NCBI GenBank assembly: GCA_964448395.1
Contig: CAYUWM010000035.1
Coordinates: 1 to 19,164, forward strand
Reading direction: 5' to 3'
DNA: 19,164 nucleotides
Source of the DNA: CAYUWM01 sp964448395
GTDB taxonomy: Bacteria > Chloroflexota > Dehalococcoidia > E44-bin15
The notes under the pieces were generated by a model. The model was not told where the DNA came from and ran no database searches. It worked only from the letters and a program-made list of their open reading frames with translations. Both the position numbers and the translations under genes were made by a program. Of the stretch, positions 7,330-14,654 are shown one piece after another (position 1 is the first letter of the stretch; each line of letters opens with the position of its first letter).

Positions 7330-8322
7330 ATGAAGGCGTTAGTTACAGGGGCTACTGGGTTTATCGGTTCCAGCGTAGTCAGGGAGTTGTTAAAGGAGGG
7401 GGCGGATGTACGTGTGCTCGTTCGGGAGAAAAGCGACACACGGAACATAGACGGTCTCGAAATCGAGAAGGCGTACGGAGATATCCGCGACGGCGAATCT
7501 GTGAAAAAAGCTCTTGCGGGCTGCGACACCCTGTTTCACACTGCTGCCATCTATTCCTTCTGGTTGCCGGATAGCAAGGCATTCTACGATGTAAACGTAG
7601 AGGGCACAAAGACCGTCCTGGGGGCTGCTCTTGAGCAGGGTGTGGAGAAATGTGTTTATACAAGCAGCATTATAGCTGTGGGCTTTTACGGCGCGGATAA
7701 GCCGGCCAACGAGGATGTGGAGTATAACCTGTGGGATACCGGTGACCACTACTCCAGATCGAAGTACCTTGCGGAGATCGAAGCCCGCAAGTTCTTTGAG
7801 AGAGACCTTCCGGTGGTGGTTGTAAATCCGGCCGAGGTTATAGGCGTGCGTGATATAAAACCGACGCCTTCAGGCCAGATGATAATAGATATCGTCACCA
7901 ATAGGATGCCAGGGTATATCGACGGAGGGTTAAATTTTGTAGATGTTGAGGACGTGGCCAGGGGCCATATCCTGGCTGCGCAGAAGGGCAAGGTCGGTGG
8001 CAGGTACATCCTCGGCAATGAAAACATGTCGGTTGGCGACTACTATAGACTGATTGGGAGTGTTGCCGGTGTTGAACCGACGAAGATTAAGTTCCCTGCC
8101 GCTATGGCGGTCATGCTAGGATACCTCTACCAGTTCGCCTCTGGTATTACGAAGAAGCCGCCGGTGCTGACCGCTCCAATGGTAAGATTAGGGAGTAAGT
8201 ACGCATTCTTCGACTGTTCTAAGGCGGTCAATGAATTGGGGATGCCACAGACGCCTATTAGGAAAACGGTCGAAAAAGCGATAAACTGGTTCAGAGAGAA
8301 CGGGTATATATCCGGGCGCTAG
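7330..8322 (+). CDS. NAD-dependent epimerase/dehydratase, HpnA-like (extended SDR)
   Basis: 330 residues, an extended short-chain dehydrogenase/reductase. The nucleotide loop is GATGFIG (residues 7-13, G-x2-G-x2-G), and the catalytic residues are Ser112 or Ser113 with Y141-x3-K145 (HYSRSKYLAE). The run VNPAEVIGVRDIKPTPSGQ, followed by GLNFVDVEDVARGHILA and GRYILGNEN, closely resembles the hopanoid-associated sugar epimerase HpnA and dihydroflavonol-reductase-like SDRs. It is cytoplasmic, without signal peptide or membrane segment. The start at 7330 is set by AAAGGAGGG just upstream; an in-frame GTG at 7315 would overlap that site and is rejected. No hopanoid genes are adjacent, so a hopanoid role cannot be assigned; sugar-nucleotide or ketone/aldehyde reduction are equally possible. 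Its TAG stop shares the CTAG palindrome with the convergent PAC2 gene. Confidence 0.85.
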   Translation: MKALVTGATGFIGSSVVRELLKEGADVRVLVREKSDTRNIDGLEIEKAYGDIRDGESVKKALAGCDTLFHTAAIYSFWLPDSKAFYDVNVEGTKTVLGAALEQGVEKCVYTSSIIAVGFYGADKPANEDVEYNLWDTGDHYSRSKYLAEIEARKFFERDLPVVVVNPAEVIGVRDIKPTPSGQMIIDIVTNRMPGYIDGGLNFVDVEDVARGHILAAQKGKVGGRYILGNENMSVGDYYRLIGSVAGVEPTKIKFPAAMAVMLGYLYQFASGITKKPPVLTAPMVRLGSKYAFFDCSKAVNELGMPQTPIRKTVEKAINWFRENGYISGR

Positions 8323-9197
8323 TGTTCCTCCTTGTGCTCGCCCTGGTCCTTTAAGAACCGCTCTATATCCCGGTGAAGATCCTCTGCAGGGTATCCCTGC
8401 TGAATGTCGTCGGAGCTGGTCTGCTCAGCTAGATGGTCGAAGTATTCGATCAGCCCTTGGGACTCCTCTCCGAAAGACTCCTTGAGCTGGTTTATCTTCT
8501 CCTCGACCTGTGTGTCCGTCTGCTGTGCCCACTTCTCGATATCGGCCATGTCGATCTCCAGCCCGGTCATCTTAGACAGCACCTGGATAACCGCTGCCGA
8601 CGATCGGGGATTGGCGACGTTGGTAGTGTAGATCGGTATCTCGCCCAGCAGGCATATACCCTCCACACCCCTTTGCTTGGCCACTCCGAGCATGAGGCCG
8701 TTCAGGCCGCTGATGCTCCCTTCACGTAGAGGCGTTATATCATAGATCGACGGCTCGGGGAGCAGGTCATGGCTGGTGACCGCCCCGAGGACCCGCGGCT
8801 GCTTGGTGTGGTAGATGTGGGTGGGGGCCGCGGCGAAGGTGTACAGGCGCTGCACGTTGAATTTCTGTGCCACATCCAGCAGGACATTCGCCATCTTGTA
8901 GGCATTGGACATCGGCTGCGCCTCGCCGATAAAGATTATCCAGTCCCTCTCCCCCTTGTCCCGTACCAGGTACAGGCTGTTCTCCGGGAAGCTGATGTCC
9001 TGAACCACGTTGTTCTCGATAAGCACTCCTCCGATATCGAAGAAACCCTGTGGTGAGATGCTGCCGAGATCCTCTGCATCCAGCTTCTCGGCGAGGTAGC
9101 GCGCGGCGATGATGGCCACGCCCCCCATTCCGGGCCATGCTGCCACCATGTAAGGATTGTTCAACTCGGGCTCTTTGTTGAGTATTATCTCGTCCAT
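8319..9197 (-). CDS. PAC2 family protein (proteasome-assembly-chaperone-like)
   Basis: 292 residues. The N-terminal part (MVAAWPGMGGVAIIAARYLAE, about 17-37), the middle segment (FAAAPTHIYHTKQPRVLGAVT) and the GLNGLMLGVAKQRGVEGICLLGEIP stretch match the PAC2 family. Bacterial and archaeal members are homologues of a eukaryotic proteasome assembly chaperone but have no established function. Residues from about 225 onward are charged and probably coiled coil (EEKINQLKESFGEES onward). No signal peptide or membrane segment is visible. A GGAG lies a few bases upstream of the ATG. It sits 24 bases downstream of the metallo-hydrolase gene on the same strand and is likely cotranscribed with it. No proteasome subunit gene is in the window. 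Confidence 0.85.
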   Translation of the reverse strand: MDEIILNKEPELNNPYMVAAWPGMGGVAIIAARYLAEKLDAEDLGSISPQGFFDIGGVLIENNVVQDISFPENSLYLVRDKGERDWIIFIGEAQPMSNAYKMANVLLDVAQKFNVQRLYTFAAAPTHIYHTKQPRVLGAVTSHDLLPEPSIYDITPLREGSISGLNGLMLGVAKQRGVEGICLLGEIPIYTTNVANPRSSAAVIQVLSKMTGLEIDMADIEKWAQQTDTQVEEKINQLKESFGEESQGLIEYFDHLAEQTSSDDIQQGYPAEDLHRDIERFLKDQGEHKEEH

Positions 9198-9221
9198 ATC
9201 GCTCCAGCCGTAGCCCCATCA

Positions 9222-9971
9222 TTATAGCATGGGGAAATAATTTAATCTCACCGCAGCGAAGTTCTGCTTGACCGCATCTCTACCCTCGATGATAGCGCCG
9301 AGCTCGGTGCTATGCCCGGGGAGAACGTACTCCACATCCAGCTGCGAAAGCCTCTCGATGCTCTGCTTGAGCTGCTTGCCGTCGCCGCCGAAATCGGTCC
9401 GGCCCACGCCGCCGTAAAACAGCAGATCACCGGTGATCAGCACCTTTTTATCGGACCAGTACAGGCTTATGGAGCCGGGTGTATGACCCGGGGTAAGTAT
9501 AACCTGGAGGTTAATCCTGCTCTCACCCTTGCCCAGATTGAGTTCGCCCTCCTTTAAGTAGAAGTTCGGCTCGAACCATGAATGCTGGACCGCCATGCCC
9601 GGGATATTTGCCATGTATTCCGTGGCCAGCTTCAGGTAATCCGCCTCCGCTTCGTGGATGGTGAGCAGGGTCTGTTTCGGCTTTCCGCCTTTCGACCTGC
9701 TCTTTGCCACCAGCGTCTGGCTGGCGCCGAAGTGGTCGTAATGGGCATGTGTGCTTATTATCAGGCCGATGTCCTCGGGCTGGATGTTGTCCTTGTCCAG
9801 TCCCCTCAGCAGCACATCGAGGCAGGGCTCTTTGAACTCGTTCATCACCTGCCCGGGGTCGACCATTACGTGAGGCCGGTCGCCCCTGAGGACGTTGGCG
9901 AAGAGGTAGCTGTTGCAGTTATTGCCCTTCCCCTGCCAGATATAGCAGTGCAGATTCTCAAGCAGTCTCAT
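9222..9971 (-). CDS. Metallo-beta-lactamase-fold hydrolase
   Basis: 249 residues with the full binuclear metal site: H75-x-H77-x-D79-H80 (STHAHYDHFG), H163 (TPGHTPGS), D182 (TGDLLF) and H220 (LPGHS). The fold is used by glyoxalase II, lactonases, thioesterases and flavodiiron proteins. There is no C-terminal flavodoxin domain and no sequence that fixes the substrate. A thioester or glyoxalase-II-like hydrolysis is possible but inferred only from fold. It is first in a two-gene unit with the PAC2 gene. The promoter on its side is the minus half of the symmetric element at 10017-10029. No clear Shine-Dalgarno precedes the ATG. Confidence 0.9.
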   Translation of the reverse strand: MRLLENLHCYIWQGKGNNCNSYLFANVLRGDRPHVMVDPGQVMNEFKEPCLDVLLRGLDKDNIQPEDIGLIISTHAHYDHFGASQTLVAKSRSKGGKPKQTLLTIHEAEADYLKLATEYMANIPGMAVQHSWFEPNFYLKEGELNLGKGESRINLQVILTPGHTPGSISLYWSDKKVLITGDLLFYGGVGRTDFGGDGKQLKQSIERLSQLDVEYVLPGHSTELGAIIEGRDAVKQNFAAVRLNYFPML

Positions 9972-9994
9972 CGTTTAACGTGATACAAGCATCT

Positions 9995-10023
9995 TTGCTA
10001 GCGATGCCGGGGAATAGTATAAT
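9995..10023 (+). promoter_or_regulatory. Promoter for the helical hypothetical gene (plus half of a bidirectional element)
   Basis: TTGCTA (9995-10000, 4 of 6) is followed after 17 bases by a perfect TATAAT (10018-10023). The predicted start near 10030 gives a leader of about 60 bases ending in GGAGG (10082-10086) before ATG 10092. The -10 box is part of a perfect 13-base palindrome, GTATAATTTATAC, at 10017-10029. Confidence 0.65.
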
Positions 10024-10051
10024 TTATACGCCGCGATTTAGCCAGCCGCAA
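10023..10051 (-). promoter_or_regulatory. Promoter for the metallo-hydrolase/PAC2 unit (minus half of a bidirectional element)
   Basis: On the minus strand, TTGCGG (10051 down to 10046) is followed after 17 bases by TATAAA (10028 down to 10023). It uses the other arm of the same palindrome as the plus-strand promoter. The -35 is weak (TTG core only), so confidence is lower than for the plus half. Confidence 0.45.
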
Positions 10052-10091
10052 CGGGACAGGTTATGGATAAGCAGGTGCAGCGGAGGTTGAA

Positions 10092-10694
10092 ATGGATGAG
10101 TTAAAGAGCGCTTTTGACCGGGCGATGGAACGGGTGGAGCAGGTGGGGAAGCTCTCACCCGAGGAGATGCGGGAGCGGAGGGAAGCGGAGTACACCCCCG
10201 CTGGCCGTGCCATCGCCGAGCGGTACCTGGAGCACGGGCATGAGAACCTGTTCAGGGAGGAGGTCAACAAGCATGTCGGTGACGAAGGCGATATCATCAG
10301 CCGGGCTGCGCTGGTCAGGCTGGTCGAATCGATAGATCTAACCAGCTATGAGACGGCGGAGAGGGCGATGAAGGGAGTGCTTGCCTTAGCCGGCGAAAGC
10401 GACGCCGGCGGGTTCAACGGTATAATCGCCGGGATAATCGATAGTATGGTGGGCCTATTTAAAGAATTCGGGGAGGAGCTCCAACACAAGTACAACAGTG
10501 AGAAGGAAGGGGTCGAGGGTGAGGAGAGGGGGCTGCTCCACCGGTTGAGGATATCGGGCAGCGCCGTGGGGGAGATGAACATGGCGGCGAGCGAAACATG
10601 GGGCGCGGTTTACCGCGACTTCTCCGCCTCGTTCAGGGAGAGGCTGGAGGCGCTGAAAAAGGAACTCGTTCGAGAGGCCGTTGACAATTCGTAA
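10092..10694 (+). CDS. Hypothetical alpha-helical protein
   Basis: 200 residues that I cannot assign to a family. The sequence is rich in Glu, Arg, Lys and Ala and predicts mostly amphipathic helix: a first charged helix (1-35, with SPEEMRERREAEYTP), a central stretch with VRLVESIDLTSYETAERAMKGVLALAGE, a more hydrophobic FNGIIAGIIDSMVGLFKEF segment (about 110-128), and a C-terminal charged helix. The hydrophobic segment is short and contains charged neighbours, so it is more likely a helix-bundle core than a membrane anchor. There is no signal peptide and no cysteine. The ATG at 10092 has GGAGG five bases upstream. It is transcribed away from the metallo-hydrolase gene, and its last codons contain the promoter of the next gene. 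Confidence 0.75.
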   Translation: MDELKSAFDRAMERVEQVGKLSPEEMRERREAEYTPAGRAIAERYLEHGHENLFREEVNKHVGDEGDIISRAALVRLVESIDLTSYETAERAMKGVLALAGESDAGGFNGIIAGIIDSMVGLFKEFGEELQHKYNSEKEGVEGEERGLLHRLRISGSAVGEMNMAASETWGAVYRDFSASFRERLEALKKELVREAVDNS

Positions 10695-10710
10695 AGCGCT
10701 CCATTAAGAT
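10681..10710 (+). promoter_or_regulatory. Promoter for the family III CoA-transferase gene
   Basis: A perfect TTGACA (10681-10686), lying within the last codons of the preceding gene, is followed after 18 bases by TAAGAT (10705-10710). The predicted start near 10717 gives a leader of about 42 bases with AAGGAGG at 10744-10750. The hexamers are identical to those in front of the acetone-carboxylase-like operon. Confidence 0.6.
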
Positions 10711-10758
10711 TCTAAGGATTGCGTTTAAAATCACACATAGTAGAAGGAGGAAATCAGT

Positions 10759-11943
10759 ATGACCATGGCACTGGATGGGATCAAGATTATCGACCTTACT
10801 CGCCTGGGGCCGGGCCCCTATTGCACCATGATGCTGGCGGACATGGGTGCCGAGGTGATTAAAATTGATGCCGGCGGCGGACGCGCCTCCATGACGATAG
10901 AGTCGACGGGGGATGAGGTTGCGGAGCGGAGGCGGGTGTTCAACCCCGAAGGACGGAACAAACGCAGCATCGTGCTGAACCTGAAGATGGACCAGGCACG
11001 CGATGTATTCTATAAGCTGATGAAGGACGCCGATGTCGTCGTCGAGGAATTCCGCCCCGGTGTATTGAAGCGCTTGGGCGTGGACTATGATACCATCAGC
11101 AAGATAAACCCCGGGGTAATCCTGTGTTCGATCACCGGCTACGGGCAGGACGGCCCCTACGCCCAGCTCCCCGGCCACGATATAAATTACATGTCGGTCG
11201 CCGGTGCCCAGAGCATGATCGGTCCCCGCGGCGGGCCGCCGGTGATGACCTTCAACCTGATCGGCGATTACTCTGGGGGCAGCATGCAGGCCGCCCTGGG
11301 GATCACGCTGGCGCTGCTGGCGCGGGAGAAAACCGGCAAAGGGCAGCACGTCGACATCTCGATGACAGACGGCGTGATATCGCTGATGCATGGCGAGGCC
11401 GCCGGCTATTTCGACACCGGGCGCATACCCACCCGCGGCGATCTGCTGGTGATCGGCGGGGCGCCGTTCTACGGGGTTTACGAGACCAAGGACGGCAAGT
11501 ACGTTACCATCGGTGCCCTGGAGCCCTGGTTTTACTCCAACCTGTGCGAGCTCATCGAACGCCCCGACCTGCTTCCCTACGAGTGGGACATAAACAGGTG
11601 GGACCAGCTCAGCGAAGAATTACGCAAGATATTCAAGACCAAGGGCAGAGACGAGTGGGTCGAGCTGCTGCGGACAAAGGATGTGTGCGTGGCGCCGGTA
11701 TATACCGTGGACGAGGTCTTCGAGGACCCGCAGGTGCTGCACCGGGATATGCTGGTGGAGATAGAACACCCGACGCTGGGAAAGGTCAAGCAGGTAGGCA
11801 TCGGCATCAAGATGTCGGACACCCCGGGAGAGGTGAGAAGCATCGCTCCCCGGCCGGGGGAGCATACCGATGAGATCCTCGGCGGCCTGGGCTACGATGA
11901 TAAAGCTATCGCCGCGCTGCGCGATTCGGGTGCCGTGGCGTAA
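10759..11943 (+). CDS. Family III CoA-transferase / alpha-methylacyl-CoA racemase-like protein (CaiB/BaiF)
   Basis: 394 residues, full length for the CaiB/BaiF (family III) fold, an interlocked dimer acting on acyl-CoA esters in the cytoplasm. The N-terminus (DGIKIIDLTRLGPGPYCTMMLADMGAEVIKI) and the GRNKRSIVLNLK segment are diagnostic. GHDINY (H140) and NLIGDYSGG (D170) are at the places where alpha-methylacyl-CoA racemases have their catalytic His and Asp. In formyl-CoA-type transferases the Asp alone forms the covalent aspartyl-CoA anhydride. The sequence therefore leaves both a racemase and a CoA-transferase possible, and length favours a transferase slightly. The start is supported by AAGGAGG eight bases upstream; an ATG two codons later is an alternative. 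Its 3' end overlaps the convergent ROK gene by 38 bases. Confidence 0.9.
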   Translation: MTMALDGIKIIDLTRLGPGPYCTMMLADMGAEVIKIDAGGGRASMTIESTGDEVAERRRVFNPEGRNKRSIVLNLKMDQARDVFYKLMKDADVVVEEFRPGVLKRLGVDYDTISKINPGVILCSITGYGQDGPYAQLPGHDINYMSVAGAQSMIGPRGGPPVMTFNLIGDYSGGSMQAALGITLALLAREKTGKGQHVDISMTDGVISLMHGEAAGYFDTGRIPTRGDLLVIGGAPFYGVYETKDGKYVTIGALEPWFYSNLCELIERPDLLPYEWDINRWDQLSEELRKIFKTKGRDEWVELLRTKDVCVAPVYTVDEVFEDPQVLHRDMLVEIEHPTLGKVKQVGIGIKMSDTPGEVRSIAPRPGEHTDEILGGLGYDDKAIAALRDSGAVA

Positions 11944-12895
11944 GCTGTCTGGAGTTCAATACCAGGGCTACCGCCCCCAGCGCCTCGGCATCGACCCCCA
12001 GTCGGGCGATCTCGATGCGGACCGCCTTGGCCGGCAGTTCGAAGGCGCGTTCCGTGACCACATTTATTGCCGGGCCGATGAGCAGTTTACCCATCCGCGA
12101 CAGGCCGCCGCCGATAAGGATGAGCCGGGGGTTGAAGATGTTCACCAGGTTGACCAGACCTACCCCCAGGTAGTACCCGGTCTGTGAGATAAGCTCGTTG
12201 GCCAGCCGGTCGCCCTTTTGCGCCGCCAGATGCACCCGCTTAGCGCTGACCTGCTCCATCTTCCCGTCGGCGTATTTCAAGATATTCGTCTTCTGGCCAT
12301 CCTTGATCCGCTTCACCGCCTCCCGCGCCAGCGCCGTCCCCGAGGCGAAGGTCTCCCAGCAGCCGATGTTGCCGCAGGGGCAGGGCGAACCGTTGATGTC
12401 GATGGTCATGTGGCCCAACTCGGCGGCGCTGCCGGAGACCCCGCAGTATAGCTGACCATCGATGATTATGCCGCCGCCGATGCCGGTGCCTACGCCGACG
12501 TAGATCATGTGGTCGATGCCCATACCCCCGCCGAAGCGGTGCTCTCCGAGGGCGGCCAGGGTGGCATCGTTCTGCAGGTAGACCGGGCAGTCAAACTCCC
12601 GCTGGATGATATCCCTGAGGGGAATGTTTTCCCACCGCGGCAGGTTCGGCGAGCTGGTTATCACCCCGTTTGCCGTGTCGCAGGCGCCGGCGGCACCGAT
12701 GCCGATACCCTCCACCGTGTTCCCCGACACTACCTGCCTGATGGATTCGATGATTCGCTCGATCACGGCATCGGGGCCCAGTTTGGCGCGTGTGTCCCTG
12801 AGGTCTTTGGACTTGATGTTGCCGTCGGAGTCGGCGAGGATGGAGTTGATCTTAGTGCCCCCAATGTCAACGCCGATGATCATTTGTTCCGACAT
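11906..12895 (-). CDS. ROK-family sugar kinase (glucokinase-like)
   Basis: 329 residues. The N-terminal ATP loop is GVDIGGTK (8-15), and the catalytic Asp is D110 in LQNDATLAALGE. Sugar-contacting GVGTGIGGGI (134-143) and AELGH (158-162) are present. The ROK zinc motif is complete: H162 with C172, C174 and C179 (CPCGNIGC). No N-terminal helix-turn-helix is present, so this is a kinase rather than a ROK transcriptional repressor. Glucose is the usual substrate for this pattern, but other hexoses, N-acetylmannosamine or fructose cannot be excluded. The last dozen residues (TPRHPNRAARR) extend beyond the usual family end and are encoded antisense to the CoA-transferase C-terminus. It is 32 bases downstream of the DUF5661-like gene on the same strand. 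Confidence 0.9.
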   Translation of the reverse strand: MSEQMIIGVDIGGTKINSILADSDGNIKSKDLRDTRAKLGPDAVIERIIESIRQVVSGNTVEGIGIGAAGACDTANGVITSSPNLPRWENIPLRDIIQREFDCPVYLQNDATLAALGEHRFGGGMGIDHMIYVGVGTGIGGGIIIDGQLYCGVSGSAAELGHMTIDINGSPCPCGNIGCWETFASGTALAREAVKRIKDGQKTNILKYADGKMEQVSAKRVHLAAQKGDRLANELISQTGYYLGVGLVNLVNIFNPRLILIGGGLSRMGKLLIGPAINVVTERAFELPAKAVRIEIARLGVDAEALGAVALVLNSRQLTPRHPNRAARR

Positions 12896-12927
12896 AGTTT
12901 TCCTGCTTTGTAAGGTTGCGACGCTGG

Positions 12928-13365
12928 CTATTGCAGCTGTTTCGCTATGGCTTTATTCAGGGCTATCTGGGCTTCGCTGAGCTTCTTGTACTTTTCCTCT
13001 ATCTTTTTGAGGTTCTTGGATAAAACCGCCTTGAGCAGGTCACCCTCGAGCTCGGCCACCTCGAGGAGCTTGTAATAATCGAGCGACTCCTTCAGGTGGG
13101 CAAGGACGATCATCCCCGTTATAATGGGATGGTTGTTGGTCACATTCGCATCGCCGAACTGCGTGCCGTGCTCCAGCTCAACCTCGAGGCCGCGGCGGAA
13201 CTCCTCGGGGTCGATCTTCATTTTCTTGACATTGACTTCAGCCAAGATCGCCTTAGCCTCTTTGCTCGTCACTTTGGCGCTCTTCACCTTCGACCAGTCG
13301 CGGAAGCCCAGCTCCTTGCACACCCTCTTGACCTCGGTTGCCGTCACGTACTGTGGCAGTTTCAT
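12928..13365 (-). CDS. DUF5661-like protein of unknown function
   Basis: 145 residues, basic and largely helical, without cysteines in a cluster, signal peptide or membrane segment. It has one Cys (C16). The centre reads EFRRGLEVELEHG, then NVTNNHPIITGMIVLAHLKESLDYYKLLEVAE. This resembles my recollection of DUF5661 proteins, where ELEHG, a Thr/Asp-rich turn, and an AHL...DYY segment are conserved; that match is from memory and was not searched. The C-terminal third is a Lys-rich probable coiled coil (LSKNLKKIEEKYKKLSEAQ). A strong AAAGGAGA site precedes the ATG. It lies 71 bases downstream of sufB on the same strand with no obvious promoter in between, so it may be read from the suf promoter. 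No function is proposed. Confidence 0.8.
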   Translation of the reverse strand: MKLPQYVTATEVKRVCKELGFRDWSKVKSAKVTSKEAKAILAEVNVKKMKIDPEEFRRGLEVELEHGTQFGDANVTNNHPIITGMIVLAHLKESLDYYKLLEVAELEGDLLKAVLSKNLKKIEEKYKKLSEAQIALNKAIAKQLQ

Positions 13366-13436
13366 CGCTTATCTCCTTTCTGGTTGCCGTTAATGCCGAG
13401 TTCGGCCAGTTTATTGAGCCGTAGAGCTGGTCCGGT

Positions 13437-14654
13437 TCAGGCTATCTCCTGCTCGCTGAGCTCGATGGCGTGCTCTATCTGGGCGCTGAGCTCGGGCGGC
13501 AAGCCTTCGATATCGACGCTGAGGAACCCCCTCACGATGACCGATACCGCATCGTCGTGGGTCAGCCCCCGGGCCATGAAGTACTCGATCTCCTCCTCGG
13601 CAATCTTACCCACCGCAGCCTCGTGGGACAGGTCCACGCCGGCCACCGTGCCCTCCAGCTCGGGGATGGCCAGTATATTGCCCTTCTCCCCCAGTATCAG
13701 GCCGCGGCACTCCAGATGCCCCTTGGCATCGGCGACCCGTCCCGAGAGGTGCCCCCGGGCGATAATGGTGCCGCCGGTGGTGATGGAGCGCGAGATTATC
13801 TCGGCGCTGGCCCTGGCCTCCAGCAGCACCCGGGAGCCGACGTCCATGTGCGTTCCCGGGGGTGCCAGCAGCACGCTGTTGAAGCGCACCCGAGCGTCAT
13901 CGCCCACGCAGCGCGCGGTGGGGTAGGTCTGGAGGGTTCTCACCGGCTTGAGGCAAATGTAATTGTTCATGAACACGGCGCCCTCCTCGACGACGATGCC
14001 GGTGCGGGGGCGAACCGCCATCTTGGGCGCCCAGCTGTGTATCATGGTGAAGGTCAGCTTGGCCCCCTTCTTCACATAGAACTCGGAGATGCCAACGTGA
14101 AGGCCTTCTTCCTTAATCGGGGCGGTGGCGCAGCCGGTGATGATGTGCAGCTCCGCGCCCTCCTCGACGATGATCAGGTTGTGGACGTTCTGGGCCAGCC
14201 CGTGCTTGGCGAGGTACAGGCAGGACTGCACCGGCTGGGTTGCCTTGGCTCCGGGCATGGCCCGTATGAAGTAGCCCTGGAACGGGTGGCTGTGGGAGTA
14301 CGCGGTGAATTTGTCGGCCTCTGGGGATACCAGCTTCCACCAGTAGTCGGAGAGCTCGGGGTGCTTCTCCAGCGCCTCCGGGGTGCTCATCACCTCCACA
14401 CCCTCCTGAACGCTCTTGCGGTGGACCACCGACTGGTCTATCTGGAGGAAGGTGCCGGAGCGCTGGGAGCGGTCGTCCAGGGTTACCCCGACCTCCTTTA
14501 TGCGCTCCTTGTCTGCGGCCGACAGCCGTGACGGGTCCTCCTGATACGGGTGCTCCTCTGCGGTGTGCGAGTAGGCATCGAGGTCTACATCGATGCCTTG
14601 AGGAGCAGCCGTTTGGGGGGCTTGCTTCATCTTGTTTTTTATTTCTTTTGGCAT
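13437..14654 (-). CDS. sufB: SufB/SufD family Fe-S cluster scaffold subunit
   Basis: 405 residues, shorter than the roughly 480-500 of typical bacterial SufB and similar to archaeal-type proteins. The core is a right-handed parallel beta-helix. Recognisable elements are the NLIIVEEGAELHIITGC turn, the beta-helix repeats through GTIIARGHLSGRVADAKGHLECRGLIL, and the C-terminal HEAAVGKIAEEEIEYFMARGL, which matches the SufB C-terminal core. The Cys in LECRGLIL occupies the place of the functional Cys405 of E. coli SufB. I set the start at ATG 14654, where GAGGGG lies nine bases upstream; the longer GTG at 14663 would abut that site. It overlaps sufC by 16 bases, so the pair is translationally coupled. 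No SufD, SufS, SufU or SufE is encoded nearby, suggesting a two-gene SufBC system that assembles clusters with SufC as ATPase. Confidence 0.9.
   Translation of the reverse strand: MPKEIKNKMKQAPQTAAPQGIDVDLDAYSHTAEEHPYQEDPSRLSAADKERIKEVGVTLDDRSQRSGTFLQIDQSVVHRKSVQEGVEVMSTPEALEKHPELSDYWWKLVSPEADKFTAYSHSHPFQGYFIRAMPGAKATQPVQSCLYLAKHGLAQNVHNLIIVEEGAELHIITGCATAPIKEEGLHVGISEFYVKKGAKLTFTMIHSWAPKMAVRPRTGIVVEEGAVFMNNYICLKPVRTLQTYPTARCVGDDARVRFNSVLLAPPGTHMDVGSRVLLEARASAEIISRSITTGGTIIARGHLSGRVADAKGHLECRGLILGEKGNILAIPELEGTVAGVDLSHEAAVGKIAEEEIEYFMARGLTHDDAVSVIVRGFLSVDIEGLPPELSAQIEHAIELSEQEIA

Noticed and set aside
10063..10104. A 13-codon open frame (MDKQVQRRLKWMS) ahead of and overlapping the start of the helical hypothetical gene, as a leader peptide.
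   Set aside because: Its ribosome site is weak, and it has no run of regulatory codons and no attenuator hairpin. Such short frames are common.
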